Assembly (NCBI GenBank): GCA_029834535.1
Contig: JAQMWT010000664.1
Location: 248,001 to 312,000, forward strand
DNA: 64,000 nucleotides
Origin: Chrysophaeum taylorii
Lineage: Eukaryota; Sar; Pelagophyceae; Pelagomonadales; Pelagomonadaceae
Direction: 5' to 3'
The notes below the pieces were generated by a model. That model had not been told where the DNA came from and made no database searches. It saw nothing but the letters and a program-made list of their open reading frames with translations. Of this stretch, positions 1-11,835 are shown piece after piece; the first letter of the stretch is position 1, and each line of letters begins with the position of its first letter. Position numbers and translations under genes: made by a program.

Positions 1-1600
1 AACTGAAAGTTTGAAAGGACTGGTCAACATCATCCCACGGAACATCGTCTAATTAATTTGCGATTCGCGCCAGTGCCGGTGTGCCGTCTTGGGACACGCA
101 GCTCCCGTTTCTCAAGCGACTTGATGCAACGATAAACGTACACTCGCTCCATGTCGGCCACTGGAACGTCGCCTTCGGTCTGGAGTGAGTTTCATGGGTG
201 GCTGCATGGCCGCCTCGAGCTGCGAGTTGACGCTCCATTCGAAGTCAGTAAATGTCCGTGGAACCTTGCCGAAAGACGCGGAGTAAGAAGCGGACTCGAC
301 GGCTCTAGACGGGGCGTCGGTCTCTGTAGTCGCATCTGTATCAGAACCTAGGCTCTCGTACTGGTCGCGCAACATGTCCTCGTGCAACACGTCCTCGATC
401 TCTAGCGCTGGATATCATCCTTGTTGGCTTTTCTTTGACGGACCTCGCCGGTGACAATGTGCGAGGTGGAGAACGGCGACTTGCCTTGGATAAGTTCGTC
501 GTCGTAGATGGCCGGATAGTGTCGTTTAATAAAGGCAGACATCCGTCCGGTGTTCGATGATGCTCCTTGATTGAATTGTTTCGCAAGCCTGCCGAGGACC
601 AGTGGCAGCTTGTTGTTGCCGCCCGGTAGGACGCATCTCGTTTGAAACGCGGGGGCCGTTCGCCACTCCGAAGAACGACTTGACAATTGACTTGTACAAG
701 CGAGACTGGCTAGCCACCTCATCGTCGTCGGCATCAGAGACACCCCCTTCGCCCTCGGTAGTTCCATCAGCGATTCTCAATAGGCGTTGACGAGGTCTGA
801 GCCTTCACACGCTCATAGTTCTCTTTATCCATCTTGTCGTACCGCGCCTTCATACTCACAAACGAATGAAACGGCCTCGAACTCCCGCATTCAACCCAGA
901 AAAAAACTCGCGCTCACTGTCGTCGTGGACTTCGTACTCCGGACACGAGATCTTCAACGCCTCTTTCTGCACTCCGCTCGGAAATTTGTGCTTTGGTTGG
1001 TGCTCAACGACAAATGCCTGCCATTCTCTTTGACGTTCAGCAGCAGTCCACCCTTCCACCAGGTGCCAGGCATGGAAAATTGGTGCCCGATGTCCTTCGA
1101 AAAGTCTTCGAACACCACGAGCTTCCTCTGCGCAGCACCTTCTGAACCCGCGCGCTCCCCTCCCGATGCTGATGTCATGACCGGTTCTTGCTCGGTGTGT
1201 CGCGAGACGAGGTTAAAGTTAAGGATTGAGTGGGGTTGGACCCATTGTTTGTTTCAAGCAGCGGGGACGCGACACGGAGAGACGCGACGCTCCCACACCG
1301 CAGGCGTCCGCATCATTTGCTGGGTGTCTGCATCCGCGGGGTGTCTGCATCCGCTGGCTGTCCGTGTCTGCTGCTAGCCGTGTCCGCTGCCTATCCGTGT
1401 CCGCAGGGTGTCCGCATCTGCTGGGTGTCCGCATCCGCAGGGTGTCCGCTGGTTCCGCAGGGTGTCCGCTGGTTCCGCAGGGTGTCCGCTGGTTCCGCAG
1501 GGTGTCCGCTGGTTCCGCAGGTCCCCTGGTCGCGGGCACTCGCGGTCACGGTCCAAATCCGCGGGTCGGATGCGGACACGATCCGGGTCCGTGAGCTTCT
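1..1600 (-). repeat. R1 dispersed repeat, copy 1 (runs off the window start)
   Basis: This is an inverted copy of 42,470-44,030. Minus-strand ORF pieces at 402-767, 112-390 and 954-1178 match plus-strand pieces at 43,270-43,680, 43,631-43,996 and 42,802-43,026 almost residue for residue. The copy ends near 1,600, where its GC-rich minisatellite stops matching, and its other end lies beyond base 1. The frames are broken by small insertions and deletions. I do not recognise the encoded protein: it has acidic stretches and shared segments such as SAFIKRHYPAIYDELIQGK. It behaves like a transposon (three copies in the window), but no transposase motif is visible. Confidence 0.7.
1305..1525. repeat. 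GC-rich minisatellite of R1
   Basis: Four perfect copies of the 20-bp unit GGTGTCCGCTGGTTCCGCAG occupy 1441-1520. They are preceded by shorter degenerate units built on GTCCGCATCCGCAG. The same minisatellite in other arrangements lies at 42,480-42,690 and, as a fragment, at 47,870-48,075, so it belongs to the R1 repeat. It keeps several frames open and produces long spurious ORFs. Confidence 0.85.
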
Positions 1601-1645
1601 TTACGTCGAACTCGGGCTTCTTGCCGACCGGTGGCGGCGAATGCA

Positions 1646-1996
1646 TCACGAACTTGAGTTCTCCTCAACCTCCGTCAGCAGCGACTGGTCCCGCCCGGCG
1701 CGCGCGCAGCTCGACGTCCTCGTCGCACGACACTTCCCCTCTGAGCCCATCATCGAGCTGCCGCCACGAGGCACATTCATTCCACTCAGAGTTATTCGAC
1801 GAGCACTTTCTCGCTCCGACGCTTTGGATCCTCCCGGCAGTATTCTTTTCGAGGCCGTCAAAAAAGTCAGTTGCTGATTCCACTTCTTGGCAGCAACGGC
1901 CGTCGCCTTGTCGTATGACCGCCGCTTTTTGGGTGCGTCCTTTTGCGCCCGGCGCTTCTCCCGCGCCGACTTGGGGACCCGTATTTTTTTCGCCAT
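1646..1996 (-). CDS. Hypothetical basic ORF, 116 codons
   Basis: An ATG-started ORF lies just beyond the R1 copy. The first 40 residues are very basic (MAKKIRVPKSAREKRRAQKD onward), like a nuclear-localisation or nucleic-acid-binding segment, and the rest is low-complexity. A second minus-strand frame, 1665-2057, overlaps it without a recognisable domain. It may be the start of a decayed transposon protein or chance. I assign no function. Confidence 0.25.
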   Translation of the reverse strand: MAKKIRVPKSAREKRRAQKDAPKKRRSYDKATAVAAKKWNQQLTFLTASKRILPGGSKASERESARRITLSGMNVPRGGSSMMGSEGKCRATRTSSCARAGRDQSLLTEVEENSSS

Positions 1997-2247
1997 CTCG
2001 AACCGTCGTGGACGGCGGCTGCGTGTTGCCCGTTAGTCGTGTCGCCCCACTTAACATTGAAACGAGGGAGTTATTTTTGGTGACCTAGGGTTTGGACGAG
2101 AGCTGACGCTAGAGGGACGCCACTCATTTATTGGGGCCGTTGAGTAGCCGTTGGCTGGCTGTTCGCAAGATGCATTTTTTCGTCGAGGCGTGCAATCACG
2201 CGCGCTGGACTGGGCGTCATCATTCGCGGGGTCTTTTGGCACCCTGA

Positions 2248-2496
2248 TCCTTGCCCGCGTCATCTCCAAAGAATCGGATAGAGTCGTCGATCGATGCCTT
2301 GGATAGAGGCGTCGACAAATTTGTCGACGCCTTGGACAGAGGCGTCGACGCTTTCAGGTCCTACGTGACGTTTCTCGTTGGGGTGGCCGTTTTCTTGTCT
2401 GCGGTCATGGTGGCCGTCTACGCCGTGGTGGAAATTCGGAAGCTCGTTCCGAACGACGGCCGAGGCAGCTGCCAAACGATGGGCACTCCGCCCTAG
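2248..2496 (+). CDS. Possible exon of a small membrane protein
   Basis: The open frame has no upstream ATG: a stop lies at 2245-2247 and the first ATG falls inside the hydrophobic segment. It carries two near-copies of a short acidic repeat (IDALDRGVDKFVDALDRGVD), then about 25 hydrophobic residues (YVTFLVGVAVFLSAVMVAVY) that would form one transmembrane helix, then a short polar tail. Repeats of this D-R-x-D/F kind before a membrane anchor are plausible for a spliced host gene, but no splice sites could be confirmed. It could also be a gene fragment. Confidence 0.25.
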   Translation, partial: SLPASSPKNRIESSIDALDRGVDKFVDALDRGVDAFRSYVTFLVGVAVFLSAVMVAVYAVVEIRKLVPNDGRGSCQTMGTPP

Positions 2497-4147
2497 CACC
2501 TATCCCCGAACGGATTAGCTTCACCCTCGTCATGTCCGCGCGCCAATACCCTCAAACCCTCTTAGCGGACAGGATGATCAATGAAGCAGCCTAATTTATA
2601 ATCTTCTATTAACTAATCACCGCTTATTTTCGTCAGTAGTGCCGGTTGACAATGGGACTACTGCGGCTCTTGCAGCGGTCAGCTGCGCGCGTCAAGCCAC
2701 CTCAATTTGCGTACGACTCCGACCCAATCGAACATCTCCCTTTTGCCGATCAAGCTGAGGACGAGAGAAAGAAAGAAAGAAAGAGGATGAGAGGTGCAAG
2801 CGAATTCGGCAAAGTCTCGAGTCTCGAGTCGCAAAAAAAAAAAGGACATCAAAGCGAGCAGTCACCGGTGTCGTGTGAAATCGACAACGACGTTAGGCTG
2901 ATGATTCGGAATCTCGACGTCTTATTGTGGTAGCTCCGTCAATGCAAGAGCGTGTGATCGATCACCTTCGAGGCTGGTTGTTTGGAGGTCGTGTAGGACG
3001 CGATTCAACAGCGGTCAATGGGTTCATCTTCTATTATCAGTCTGTCAGGAGATCCGATAAAAAACCGATGGTTTGCTCTGTCGGCCAACGCGCATCGGAG
3101 ATTGTCGCGTCTTGCGTTAGGATTGGACCATTGCAAGGTGCCGATATATATGAACACGCATATTCTCGCCTCGCGGATCGGTTCGACGACCGCACGCCCA
3201 ATGAACTTGAGGAAGACCGCAGCAGCAGGCAATGGCCGGCGTACGGCTTCGGCATCAAATCCCGCGCCAACGACAGCCTCGAGGTCTTCCGATTTCATCA
3301 AATCAATTTGGCGTCCTTCTAACGACGATTTGTCGCGTTTGACGCCGCACCTCGTCTCTGTTCACAGGTCATCTTCGCTTGCTGGTTGCGCGGGCTCCTG
3401 ATCCAGTGCGTTGCAGTGCAGCTCGAGAAAGAAAGAAAGAAACTTCTGTCGTTGTTTCCATTGATATCTCAACGCCACGCGCAACGACGTACGTCAACCG
3501 CGCGCGACTCTCGTGATTCACACATACTCGACATAGCAAACTGCCACTCATCTTTTGTTGTTTCCGCGATAGGCAAAATCGCGACAAACTTTTTCTGAGG
3601 TTTAAATAACGTCGTGCGATCCTCGTAGAGCGGTGGAATATCATCAACGATGTCCTGTTTCATCAACTCGCTGCCTCGTTCACTCTCCGCGCAGGAAGCA
3701 CGAGACGCTCCTGAATGAAGGCGCGGGCGAAGTCCGACGCGACGGGAGGAAGAGGAACGGCATCCATTTGAAAGTTCGGGTTCTCCAACAAAAAAAAGCC
3801 AAAACCACCGTCCCCAAGAAGAAGAAGAAGAAGTCCTTGCGCGTCTCTCGTGATGACGAAAACAACACGTCACATCCGTTGCAGATCATCATCAAAAAAA
3901 CAGCGCGACGGGAGCTGTCGCAACAACGTCGGCCGCGATTGGTTCTGCTGCATCGGGAATTTGTTCTTCTTCTTTTTCTTCTTCTTCTTGACGCGCGCGC
4001 AATATTTTTTTCGAAAGAAGCGAATCTGGGCGTGGTTTGCGATCATCGACGAGGCTCCCGATGGAGGGCGTCTTCGCGTCACACCGTGCTGTTCTCGTTG
4101 TAGAGACAGAAACGAGAACAACAGACTACCACTGCTCTCACTCTGCT
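2497..4147. other. Region without a recognised gene
   Basis: Several unassigned ORFs lie here. Plus-strand ATG ORFs are 2652-2933 (93 codons, lysine-rich) and 2942-3322 (126 codons, WLFGGRVGRDSTAVNGFIFY). A minus-strand ORF at 3469-3873 has a plausible C-terminal half (DIVDDIPPLYEDRTTLFKPQ) but a low-complexity first half. Short GAAA runs and poly-A/poly-T tracts (for example 2834-2843 and 3960-4010) interrupt all frames. I see no transposon ends. Confidence 0.4.
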
Positions 4148-4149
4148 GA

Positions 4150-7100
4150 AGGGTAACACAGGTGCTGAAAAAATTACTGTTCTCCAGGTATCAGCAGAGT
4201 ACCAGGAATTCCAGTCGAGTTTCGCTCCCTGAACCAAAACAAGAAGATCCCAAGAACTCCAAAAGGAGGTAGAGGAAAATGCTCAAGCATTGAAAGATCA
4301 AGAAGCTCGCTTAGAGGCAAAAGTATCAAACGGAGTAGCAAGCACAAGCTCTAGCGAAAAAGAAGCGAGGAAGCTCGCTACCAAGTACTCGAAGCATGAT
4401 TTAATGCCATACCGACACCACCACCTGCCGTCGCCGCCGGCTCGCACCTTTAGCGACGTGACCCACCAAGCTCGAGTCCACGCTCACGTCACCCCCCACA
4501 AATGCTGCCCTCGTTATGCATTACACAACACTTCTCACAAAAGGCTTCTACGCGTTGGAATCCCCGTCTTACGCGGACCTGACGATCTCACAGAGGACGC
4601 TCTCCTAAGCCACTGCAGGAGTACGACGAGGACACCTACGCCACAGCCGGCAATACACCAGAAGGCCGCTTCGTCGATCTACTACGAGGGCGTCTACCGC
4701 AAGTTCGCTTCCTTGCAACGATATGCGAACCAGAACTCCAAGAACTCTCAAAGACCAAAAGACAACGATACGACGAAATCCGATCACGCTACCCCACCTC
4801 CAAGGAAAAGAAGTCGACTTCATTGTGTACCTCCGCGAGACCGTGCACCCCCTCTTTCGCCGCCGCCGCATGCCGGTAGCGACGCCGTCAAACACCCAGC
4901 ATACGACGACGACGAGATTGATGCACTCGGATCCGATAGAACTCGAATTCGTACGCCAGAACCGCGTCCATCATGCGCATCACGATGCCTTCCTGGACAC
5001 GCCGCCGTTCAACCCAGAGATTCACGAACCAGCGGACGGACAACAAGCGCTAACTAACTAAACTAACTAACTTCAAGACCTCTCCCGAGCATGGGAGCCA
5101 GGCCGGACCGACAGGTGCCAGTCCGGAATCACGGGCCTGTAGACGACGAGGAGCGCCGAAAAAAAGGTCGGTCGGCGGAGAGTGACCATCAAGCTTGTCG
5201 CCATGCGACGAGGAGACCACCGCGATGTGACTGACAACCAACTCGTCGATAACCTTCCGTCTTCGCCCCCCGGCCATCATACCCCGTCCCACTGCGAACG
5301 TTTTCCCGGCTGCCAACCGGCCCGCCCGGGAGGCGAATAGGTGCCAACCTACGCCGGGAGGGCGGATGCCCTCGCAAGGCTCAGGATTCATGAGGCACCG
5401 TCCTCCATCGCAACCATGCGGTCGGCGATCAGGGTAAGGGCCACGTTCAACAACAGCTCCGTCAAATCACCGATCTCTCCAAACTCACCGACCGACCACA
5501 CGATCCTTCCTCGAGGACCAACGGTTCAAGGTCCCTCTCCGTGATGTTCGTCGCGCAAGCTCCAGACCTTAGTCAAGCCGGCCGCCAACACACCTCCAAC
5601 TCGGAGGAGCGCATGACCAAACTCATCATCAACCTTATTATTTCCGGTGTTATTATCATCCGATCCCCAGGACGATCCACCCGACGAGGGCGCAGCCGAT
5701 GACCACCTCGGTTCTTACGATGATCACGGACAGCTATTACTTTACGACGATCAAATCCCCAAATATAGAAGATGAAGACGACTCCGCCGAAGACTACGCA
5801 CAACGTCACAGCGACCGACTATATGCGTGCTCTACACAAGAGCCAGCTTTTTCGATGATCGTTGACGACGACGCCTGTGCCGCCAACCAAACTCTACTAA
5901 ATCAGGCACCAAGCCTCACGATTTGAAGAATTTCCCAACATCATCCATACTTTCCCCCACCAGAATCGCAGAATTAATTTCTTTGGGCCACTTACACTAC
6001 AGGAAAGGCCCCCACGAAGACTAACGGGATGTAATGGACTCGGCACAGAAATTTCTTTAATTGACGGTGGCGCATCATTTTACCATCCAACATTTTCTTC
6101 CCGAGTCCATACGCTGGATTCCCGAACATACCATCCGCATGGGCAGAGGCACATTAACCAATTAGTTCGTCGGTGTCAAACCGCTGTATTTGCAGGCTGC
6201 AGGTCACTCCTCAAAGGATATCAAAGACTCCACGGGCTACGTTTTATACTCTTAGATGGTCGTCCCGCACTTCAGGCCAGGTTTACAGGTTATAGCGACC
6301 TCTCAACTGAAAGCGCTCTAAACGTCCAGGCAACAGACCCACCGCTGCCGCACGAACCATACTTGTATGAACTTCTCACAAATTCCACTTCAGATCCTCA
6401 CGATTACAAAAAGCTTCTAGGCACGACCGCAGTAGTTCTCGCCAATGGTCTCTTGTCACTGCTATCACATCCAAAGCAAACATTCCGCGCTGTGATCAGT
6501 TTCCACACCGGAACTAAAATGTCGTCCCTCGAGGATGAACTTGCACACATAACGCAGAACGTCGCAAAGACGCGCTCGCAATCCCATCATCCTCAAACCC
6601 CGCGAACCCACCACGAGTAAACACACACCCAGCTCGCCAAATGCTATCAAAGCATGGGTTACTTCAGACACTCCGGTGCCTACAATGCCTCCGCCTTTGG
6701 CGACGTCATAAGCAAGAACCTAAGCTACCTCGCTGTTTTCGCACGACACCCGCTAGCTGGCTATACAACCTCGAGAAAACCGCTTCTCCCTGGTTAATAT
6801 CTCCTCCGAGCATGGTTCTCCTCCTCCTGGACCCCAGTCACACTATCCCCGACGATCTCAGGATAGCCAACCCCGCTCTTCGCGGCACAGCGACCCGCTC
6901 CACCTTGGATTATTATCAGCACAAAGCCACTTTCTAGCATACGCACCCGCCAATGCTGCCCAACTCTCGATTTCCGAGAATGCACGCATCTGCCAAATGC
7001 TTGCACGCCTGAAGAAGAAGCCCTTCGCGGATTTAGGCCTGGACGCCGACGGCAGGCACCCCTTTAGCGTCGATGACCACCATCACACAACTCTTGGTAT

Positions 7101-10100
7101 TTATTACATTGGTGCAAAATCATTATTTGTCGCAACACCCTACTCTCGCCGCCTGGAACACACTCCGCTGCTTTCACGCCTCCGAATCTCATTGTGGTTG
7201 CCACCTGGATGGAGCCATCTCCGGCACTGCCGCCGTCGCATGTGGTGGCTACTTCCCGCGCGCATCCCTCACCCTACACTCCCGGCCCCCTCAGATATTG
7301 GACTGTTCACACCAACCCGCAGTCTTTCTTCTCCCCGACGCATACATTCCCCCTGAATGTTCCCAAGGGCACCGCCTTTCTGGTCGTCGCCTACACCAAC
7401 TCCTTGGCCGCCGCCGCTCACAGCTGCTCGCGCCCCCTTCACGTGGGTTCACTACATGAATCGCTCGCATCCCGGATTTGCTGCGATCAACTCACGAGGG
7501 CGGATAATCCTCGATGATGCCACGGGACTCAAAACGTCCGAAGCACGCCCCACCTACGCAGACTATGTTGGCCACATCGGCGACGACACACCCCAGAAAA
7601 GCACCAAGTGCTACTCGGTCACTGGCTCGTACCAAACCAACACGAGCTACGCCAACGCACTACTGCTGATCTCTCCCGAACACATCCGATACGCGACATT
7701 CAATGAAATCGCAAAGTTTGGACACCACTCGGACCCGGAACTGCTTCGCTTGTTCCAACAGCATCCCCCGTACTTCGCGTTTAAAGGCACGGGCCAACGC
7801 CCTCCCGCACAACATGCTGCAGGTACAGCGCTGTCCTCGCACTCCACGAATCGCATCACCACGCGAACCTTCGCGTCGAATGGGCAACCATACGCAATGG
7901 CATTCCCAGCCCCGGGGACATCAATCAGGTTGCAGAATTTTTCTTGAACATCTCCAGCCGTCTCTTAGCAGTAGAGGACCTCAACCTCACCTCCCTCTTC
8001 AATGCTGTTGCAGATGCTCACCATGCTGCGATCCGCAAGCCAAACAAATCGAAAAACCTCGAGACGCTACTTGCCGAGGCCACAGTTGCTAAAGTCCGAG
8101 TCGACAAGCGACCCACCCCCCCCCCCCTCGCGCTTCCAGTGCCGCTCTGCCCCCCTTGCACAAACCCGGCACCATTGAGCACGCGAAAAGAGTGCGCTTC
8201 TTGGTCACTCGCTGGCACCGCACCGCACACACCGCCAACAACCCGAGATTCTTCGCCGCACGATTGCCGCTAACGTAACGAATCTCCGCCCAGGTGATGA
8301 TCCGTATCTGCATGACTGCAGCGAATGCAAGCGCTGTCAATCTCGCATATCAGCTTCAGTCACAAGAACCCTTTTTGGTCACAGGATGAACACTGGCTGC
8401 CTACGGTCCTGGCCAACATCTCCACATGGATGTACCCTACCCGAGCATCAGCAAATGCTATGGTGGATTCCGCTACATCATGCACTTCGTGTGTGTTATT
8501 TCGGCATACAAATGGGTATACTTCCTGAGGAAACTGGACGCGCTGGACGTTCTGGCTGGCATCCTCTACGTGATTAAGGTCGAATTCGATGTAAGCGTGA
8601 AAAAAACATCTCATCTGATGCTTCTTTTTCCACATTCCGCTCCGAAGCTCTCCACCCGCTCAAGGTGCAACTCGGTATCCAATTTCAAATCATAGGTCGC
8701 CACCTACACCAGCGGAACATCATCAAAGAAAATACCCGAGGCACTGTGGTTCGCCTCCTTAACCTGCGCAGCGTCAGCATCGAAGGAAAACCTATTAGCG
8801 CCGAGTATTACCACCCGTTTGCCCTACTGCATAAGATCCAAGCAGACAATCAGCGCTCGCATGGATTGCCCTCGCGCACTCACGTGTTCTGCACCGTCCC
8901 CCGGCGCATCATGTCACCCACGGCACCACTCTCGAAGCTCCTCCCCTTCTGGCGAAGAACCTGTCACATTCGTCTATCCTCAAAGTCAAAAGCTGGAACC
9001 CTCCAGCGTCTCCGCCTCTTACCTTCATAGCAACAACTATCTCCCGAATCTCCCAGGCACGGACCGATTTATCCGCGATGTTCTCTATCCTGCTTGTACA
9101 TCAAGGGCGATATGGAAAAATCGTCACCTCAAACGAACGACTTCCACGTTGATGCGGACATGGCAGTCAATCGCAAATTGAACGGATCAAAGCACAGGCG
9201 CAGATCCCAGCAGAGGCACGGCAAGAGGGCCCGCTCCCAGCTATAAGCGATTAGTCAATGCCGGAACTTTGAGACAGGAGTCGCAAAAAATGAGGCCGAG
9301 ACTCATGATAACGACCATGATGATGACGACCATGATGATGACGAACCCGATGACGAAGACAAGAATAAGGAACCAGATGAAAACTCTGGTACTGGTCCAA
9401 GTCCCGTTAGCGACGAGACACCTGAACAGGACTTTTCGTTCCTGAACAGGCCACCTCCTCCGGATGGTAGCATTCCGATGCCCAACAGCGAAAAGATCGC
9501 CTAGAGGTTGTTCTCGACGATTTAGGCTTTACTCCAGTGCAGAACTTTTGTACGTCAACTTCCCAAAGAAGAAGCCGTACCATTCGTCTGTTCTGGTTGA
9601 TCACCTGGACAACGACAACTCTGTTGTTCTCGAGAATTATGTATGCCACGACGAATTGTCACCGGCAAAGTATTATTCACTCTGGAACCAAGAATTCTGT
9701 TGTATGAGTTCCTCTCTCGTATGGGACATCTCAGCGCATCAGCACTACCACCTAGCTTCTCGTCACAGACACGCCTTCGCCCATGAATGATTCTGGCGAA
9801 CTCGGACACCTTATTCTTAAGTCAAAGTGAATCAAGATATTCACCAAGAAGTTATGGACTATGATTTGCAGCAGCACGTCGACCATGTCGTGTTACAGCT
9901 CGTGACTGCTGATGACATTGTCTATGAGCCCGAGAAGATTGTCGAACTCAAAGGACTCAGCGAAGAAGATAAGTTAAAGCATATCGCTTCGATTCGCAAA
10001 GAAATCGAATGATTGTGCTCCAGCGGCGTCTTTAAGCTTGAACGTTTACCGCCGGACCGTACGTCTATCTCGACGAAACTCGTGCTGAAGGTCGAGTATT

Positions 10101-10745
10101 TTGCTGACGGCACCCCAGACCGCTATAAGGCTTTTTTTTGCCCGCCCGAGGTTTCTTGGCACGCGTCGGCATCGACTTTTTTTATCCTACATCCTCACCA
10201 ACCGGTTATGGCTCGCCATCGCTGTGAATTACAGTCGTTCGCGAGGACATTCCCCAGGCCTTCATCCAATCGGCGCTTGATCGCCCGGTATGGATCGATT
10301 TACCTCGTGGAATTCGTGTCTCGCAGAACCTTATATAGCAGATTATTACAGAAGAACCACCCAGAGTCCAAGTTAGCTCTACGACTCGCGAAGGTCCTCC
10401 TCTGTGGTCGGTCTCAAACCGCCAGCTTTGTTGTGGAACATTATTATGCTTGACTCATTTCTTCGACAACACGTATATCAGTTGGGATCGATCTATTAAC
10501 AGATGGGTTCTCCTATCCGTCTCTGTCGATGATCTCTTGATCACTGGTACACCAACACCGCCAAAATCACATCTCTTCGCACCGCTTTGGAGAAGGAATA
10601 TATATGGCAGCAAAAAAGGTAGCGAAGATGATTTTTAAAAGCAAGATACATTCGACGAGCAAAAACTTAACCTCCGTAGCTCTGACGTCCCCTACTCTGA
10701 CATCCTCACGCAGAAACCTTCTGCCCTTGGCTCCTATTTTTGGAA
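4150..10745 (+). mobile_element. Copia-1: decayed Copia-type LTR retrotransposon fossil
   Basis: Domain traces occur in Copia order on the plus strand: gag-like sequence around 6.0-7.0 kb, a CxxC-type pre-integrase motif and integrase-core similarity at about 8.15-8.7 kb, and reverse-transcriptase similarity at 9.83-10.65 kb (including KVEYFADGTPDRYKA and a DDLLITG box). It is heavily broken, with well over ten interruptions, and no LTR pair could be recognised. A SINE sits inside it in opposite orientation at 5,051-5,439. Its 3' part is cut off where a LINE begins. It looks old compared with Copia-2. Confidence 0.65.
5051..5439 (-). mobile_element. SINE copy 1
   Basis: A ~385-bp unit is nearly the same as 56,476-56,858 in opposite orientation. 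Both start at CCTTACCCTGATCGCC and end in a TTAG-rich tail (here, on the plus strand, CTAACTAACTAAACTAACTA). The last ~60 bp before the tail resemble the 3' end of LINE1 at 11,757-11,835, as expected for a SINE mobilised by that LINE. No clear tRNA or 5S head was found, so a 5'-truncated LINE is the alternative, though identical 5' ends in two copies argue against it. Confidence 0.6.
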
Positions 10746-11835
10746 CTATTACGCACGCACTTTTCTTTCCCGATTACTTTTGTGGCGTACGCAGAAAGAC
10801 TTTCAGATGACGAACCGGGGGGGTGGTCCGCTCGCGGCGACGAGTTTCCCTTCGATGAATCGGCGTACGCCGACGACGTCGCCTTTCTCTTCTGGGACCG
10901 CCACATCGCCGCCAGCGAGACACCGCGCCTCATCGAACACTGCGACGCTGCCTGGGGCATGGAGCTGCATTGCGGCAACCGACACACCAAGGCGGCGTCC
11001 AAAACGGAGATGCTGTTCGTCGCTCGCCCGGCACACCTGTACGGCGACCCAAAGTCGGTCGTTCGACGACACGGACCTCTCGGAGGACATCGAGCTCGGG
11101 CGCGGCCGCTTCATACCGGTCGTCGACCAGTTTAAGTACCTCGGCTCGGTCCTCTCGCGCGACTGCCGCGACAACTCAGACGTCGACGCGCGGATCAAGA
11201 AGGCGTTTTTCTCAGGCCTTCGGTGCCTTGCGGGACTGCATCTTCGCCTCGAAGTCCGTCTCTGCTCGCGCCAAGCGCCTCGTCTATGTCTCGCTCGTCC
11301 TGGCCATCCTCCTTCACGGTGCGGAATCGTGGTGCCTCACCGAGGTCCTGTTCCGCCGGCTGCGGTATTTCCACGCGCAGTGCGCCCGCGTCATGTGTCG
11401 TGTGACCCGGAAGCACACCTGGCTCCACCACATCTCAACGGAGATCCTGCTGCGGCGCCTCGGCCTCGAGTCCATCGACGTCTACGTCACGCGCCGCCAG
11501 CTCCGCTGGGCCGGTCACGTCGCCCGCATGCCCTTCTCCCGACTCCCTCGCAAGATGCTCTCGTCTTGGGTCCGCTCCAAGCGCCCACCGGGGGCTCCGC
11601 AGATGACGTACGGGAGGACGCTCGCCAAGGCACTCCGGAAATGCAACATCCCCTTCAACTCGTGGCACGACCTCGCACAAGACCGCGGTCCGCAGTGGCG
11701 GTCCGCCATCAACGCCTTTTCATCCCTCGCCTCTACCCCAACTGTGTGATTTTGCTCTGTGATCCTGGGCCGGCTACTGCCGGCCCAGCCTGGCTCCCAT
11801 GCCCGGGAGAGGTCCGAAGTTAAGTTAGTTAGTTT
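10746..11835 (+). mobile_element. LINE1 copy 1: 3' end of a non-LTR retrotransposon
   Basis: The sequence encodes the end of a LINE reverse transcriptase. The catalytic box YADDVAF lies at 10,866-10,886. The 10,970-11,749 frame ends with the conserved C-terminal block RRQLRWAGHVARMPFSRLP, typical of RTE/Jockey-like LINEs. Coding passes through more than one frame (the ORFs at 10,740-11,135, 10,780-11,823 and 10,970-11,749), so it is frameshifted, and it is 5'-truncated, abutting Copia-1. The 3' end is GGGAGAGGTCCGAAGTTAAG followed by a TTAG tail. A second copy lies at 59,160-60,115. Confidence 0.8.

Noticed and set aside
1441-1520. Regular 20-bp repeats considered as a CRISPR-like array
   Set aside because: The units are contiguous with no spacers. 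The same minisatellite recurs in a dispersed repeat of a eukaryotic genome.
1230-1877. Long plus-strand ORFs of Gly/Val/Arg/Ser-rich sequence
   Set aside because: They are translations of the GC-rich minisatellite. The conserved R1 reading direction here is minus.
5051-5075. TAACTAAC repeats considered as interstitial telomere
   Set aside because: They are the 3' tail of a SINE, with a second copy at 56,844-56,858 and the same tail on LINE1.
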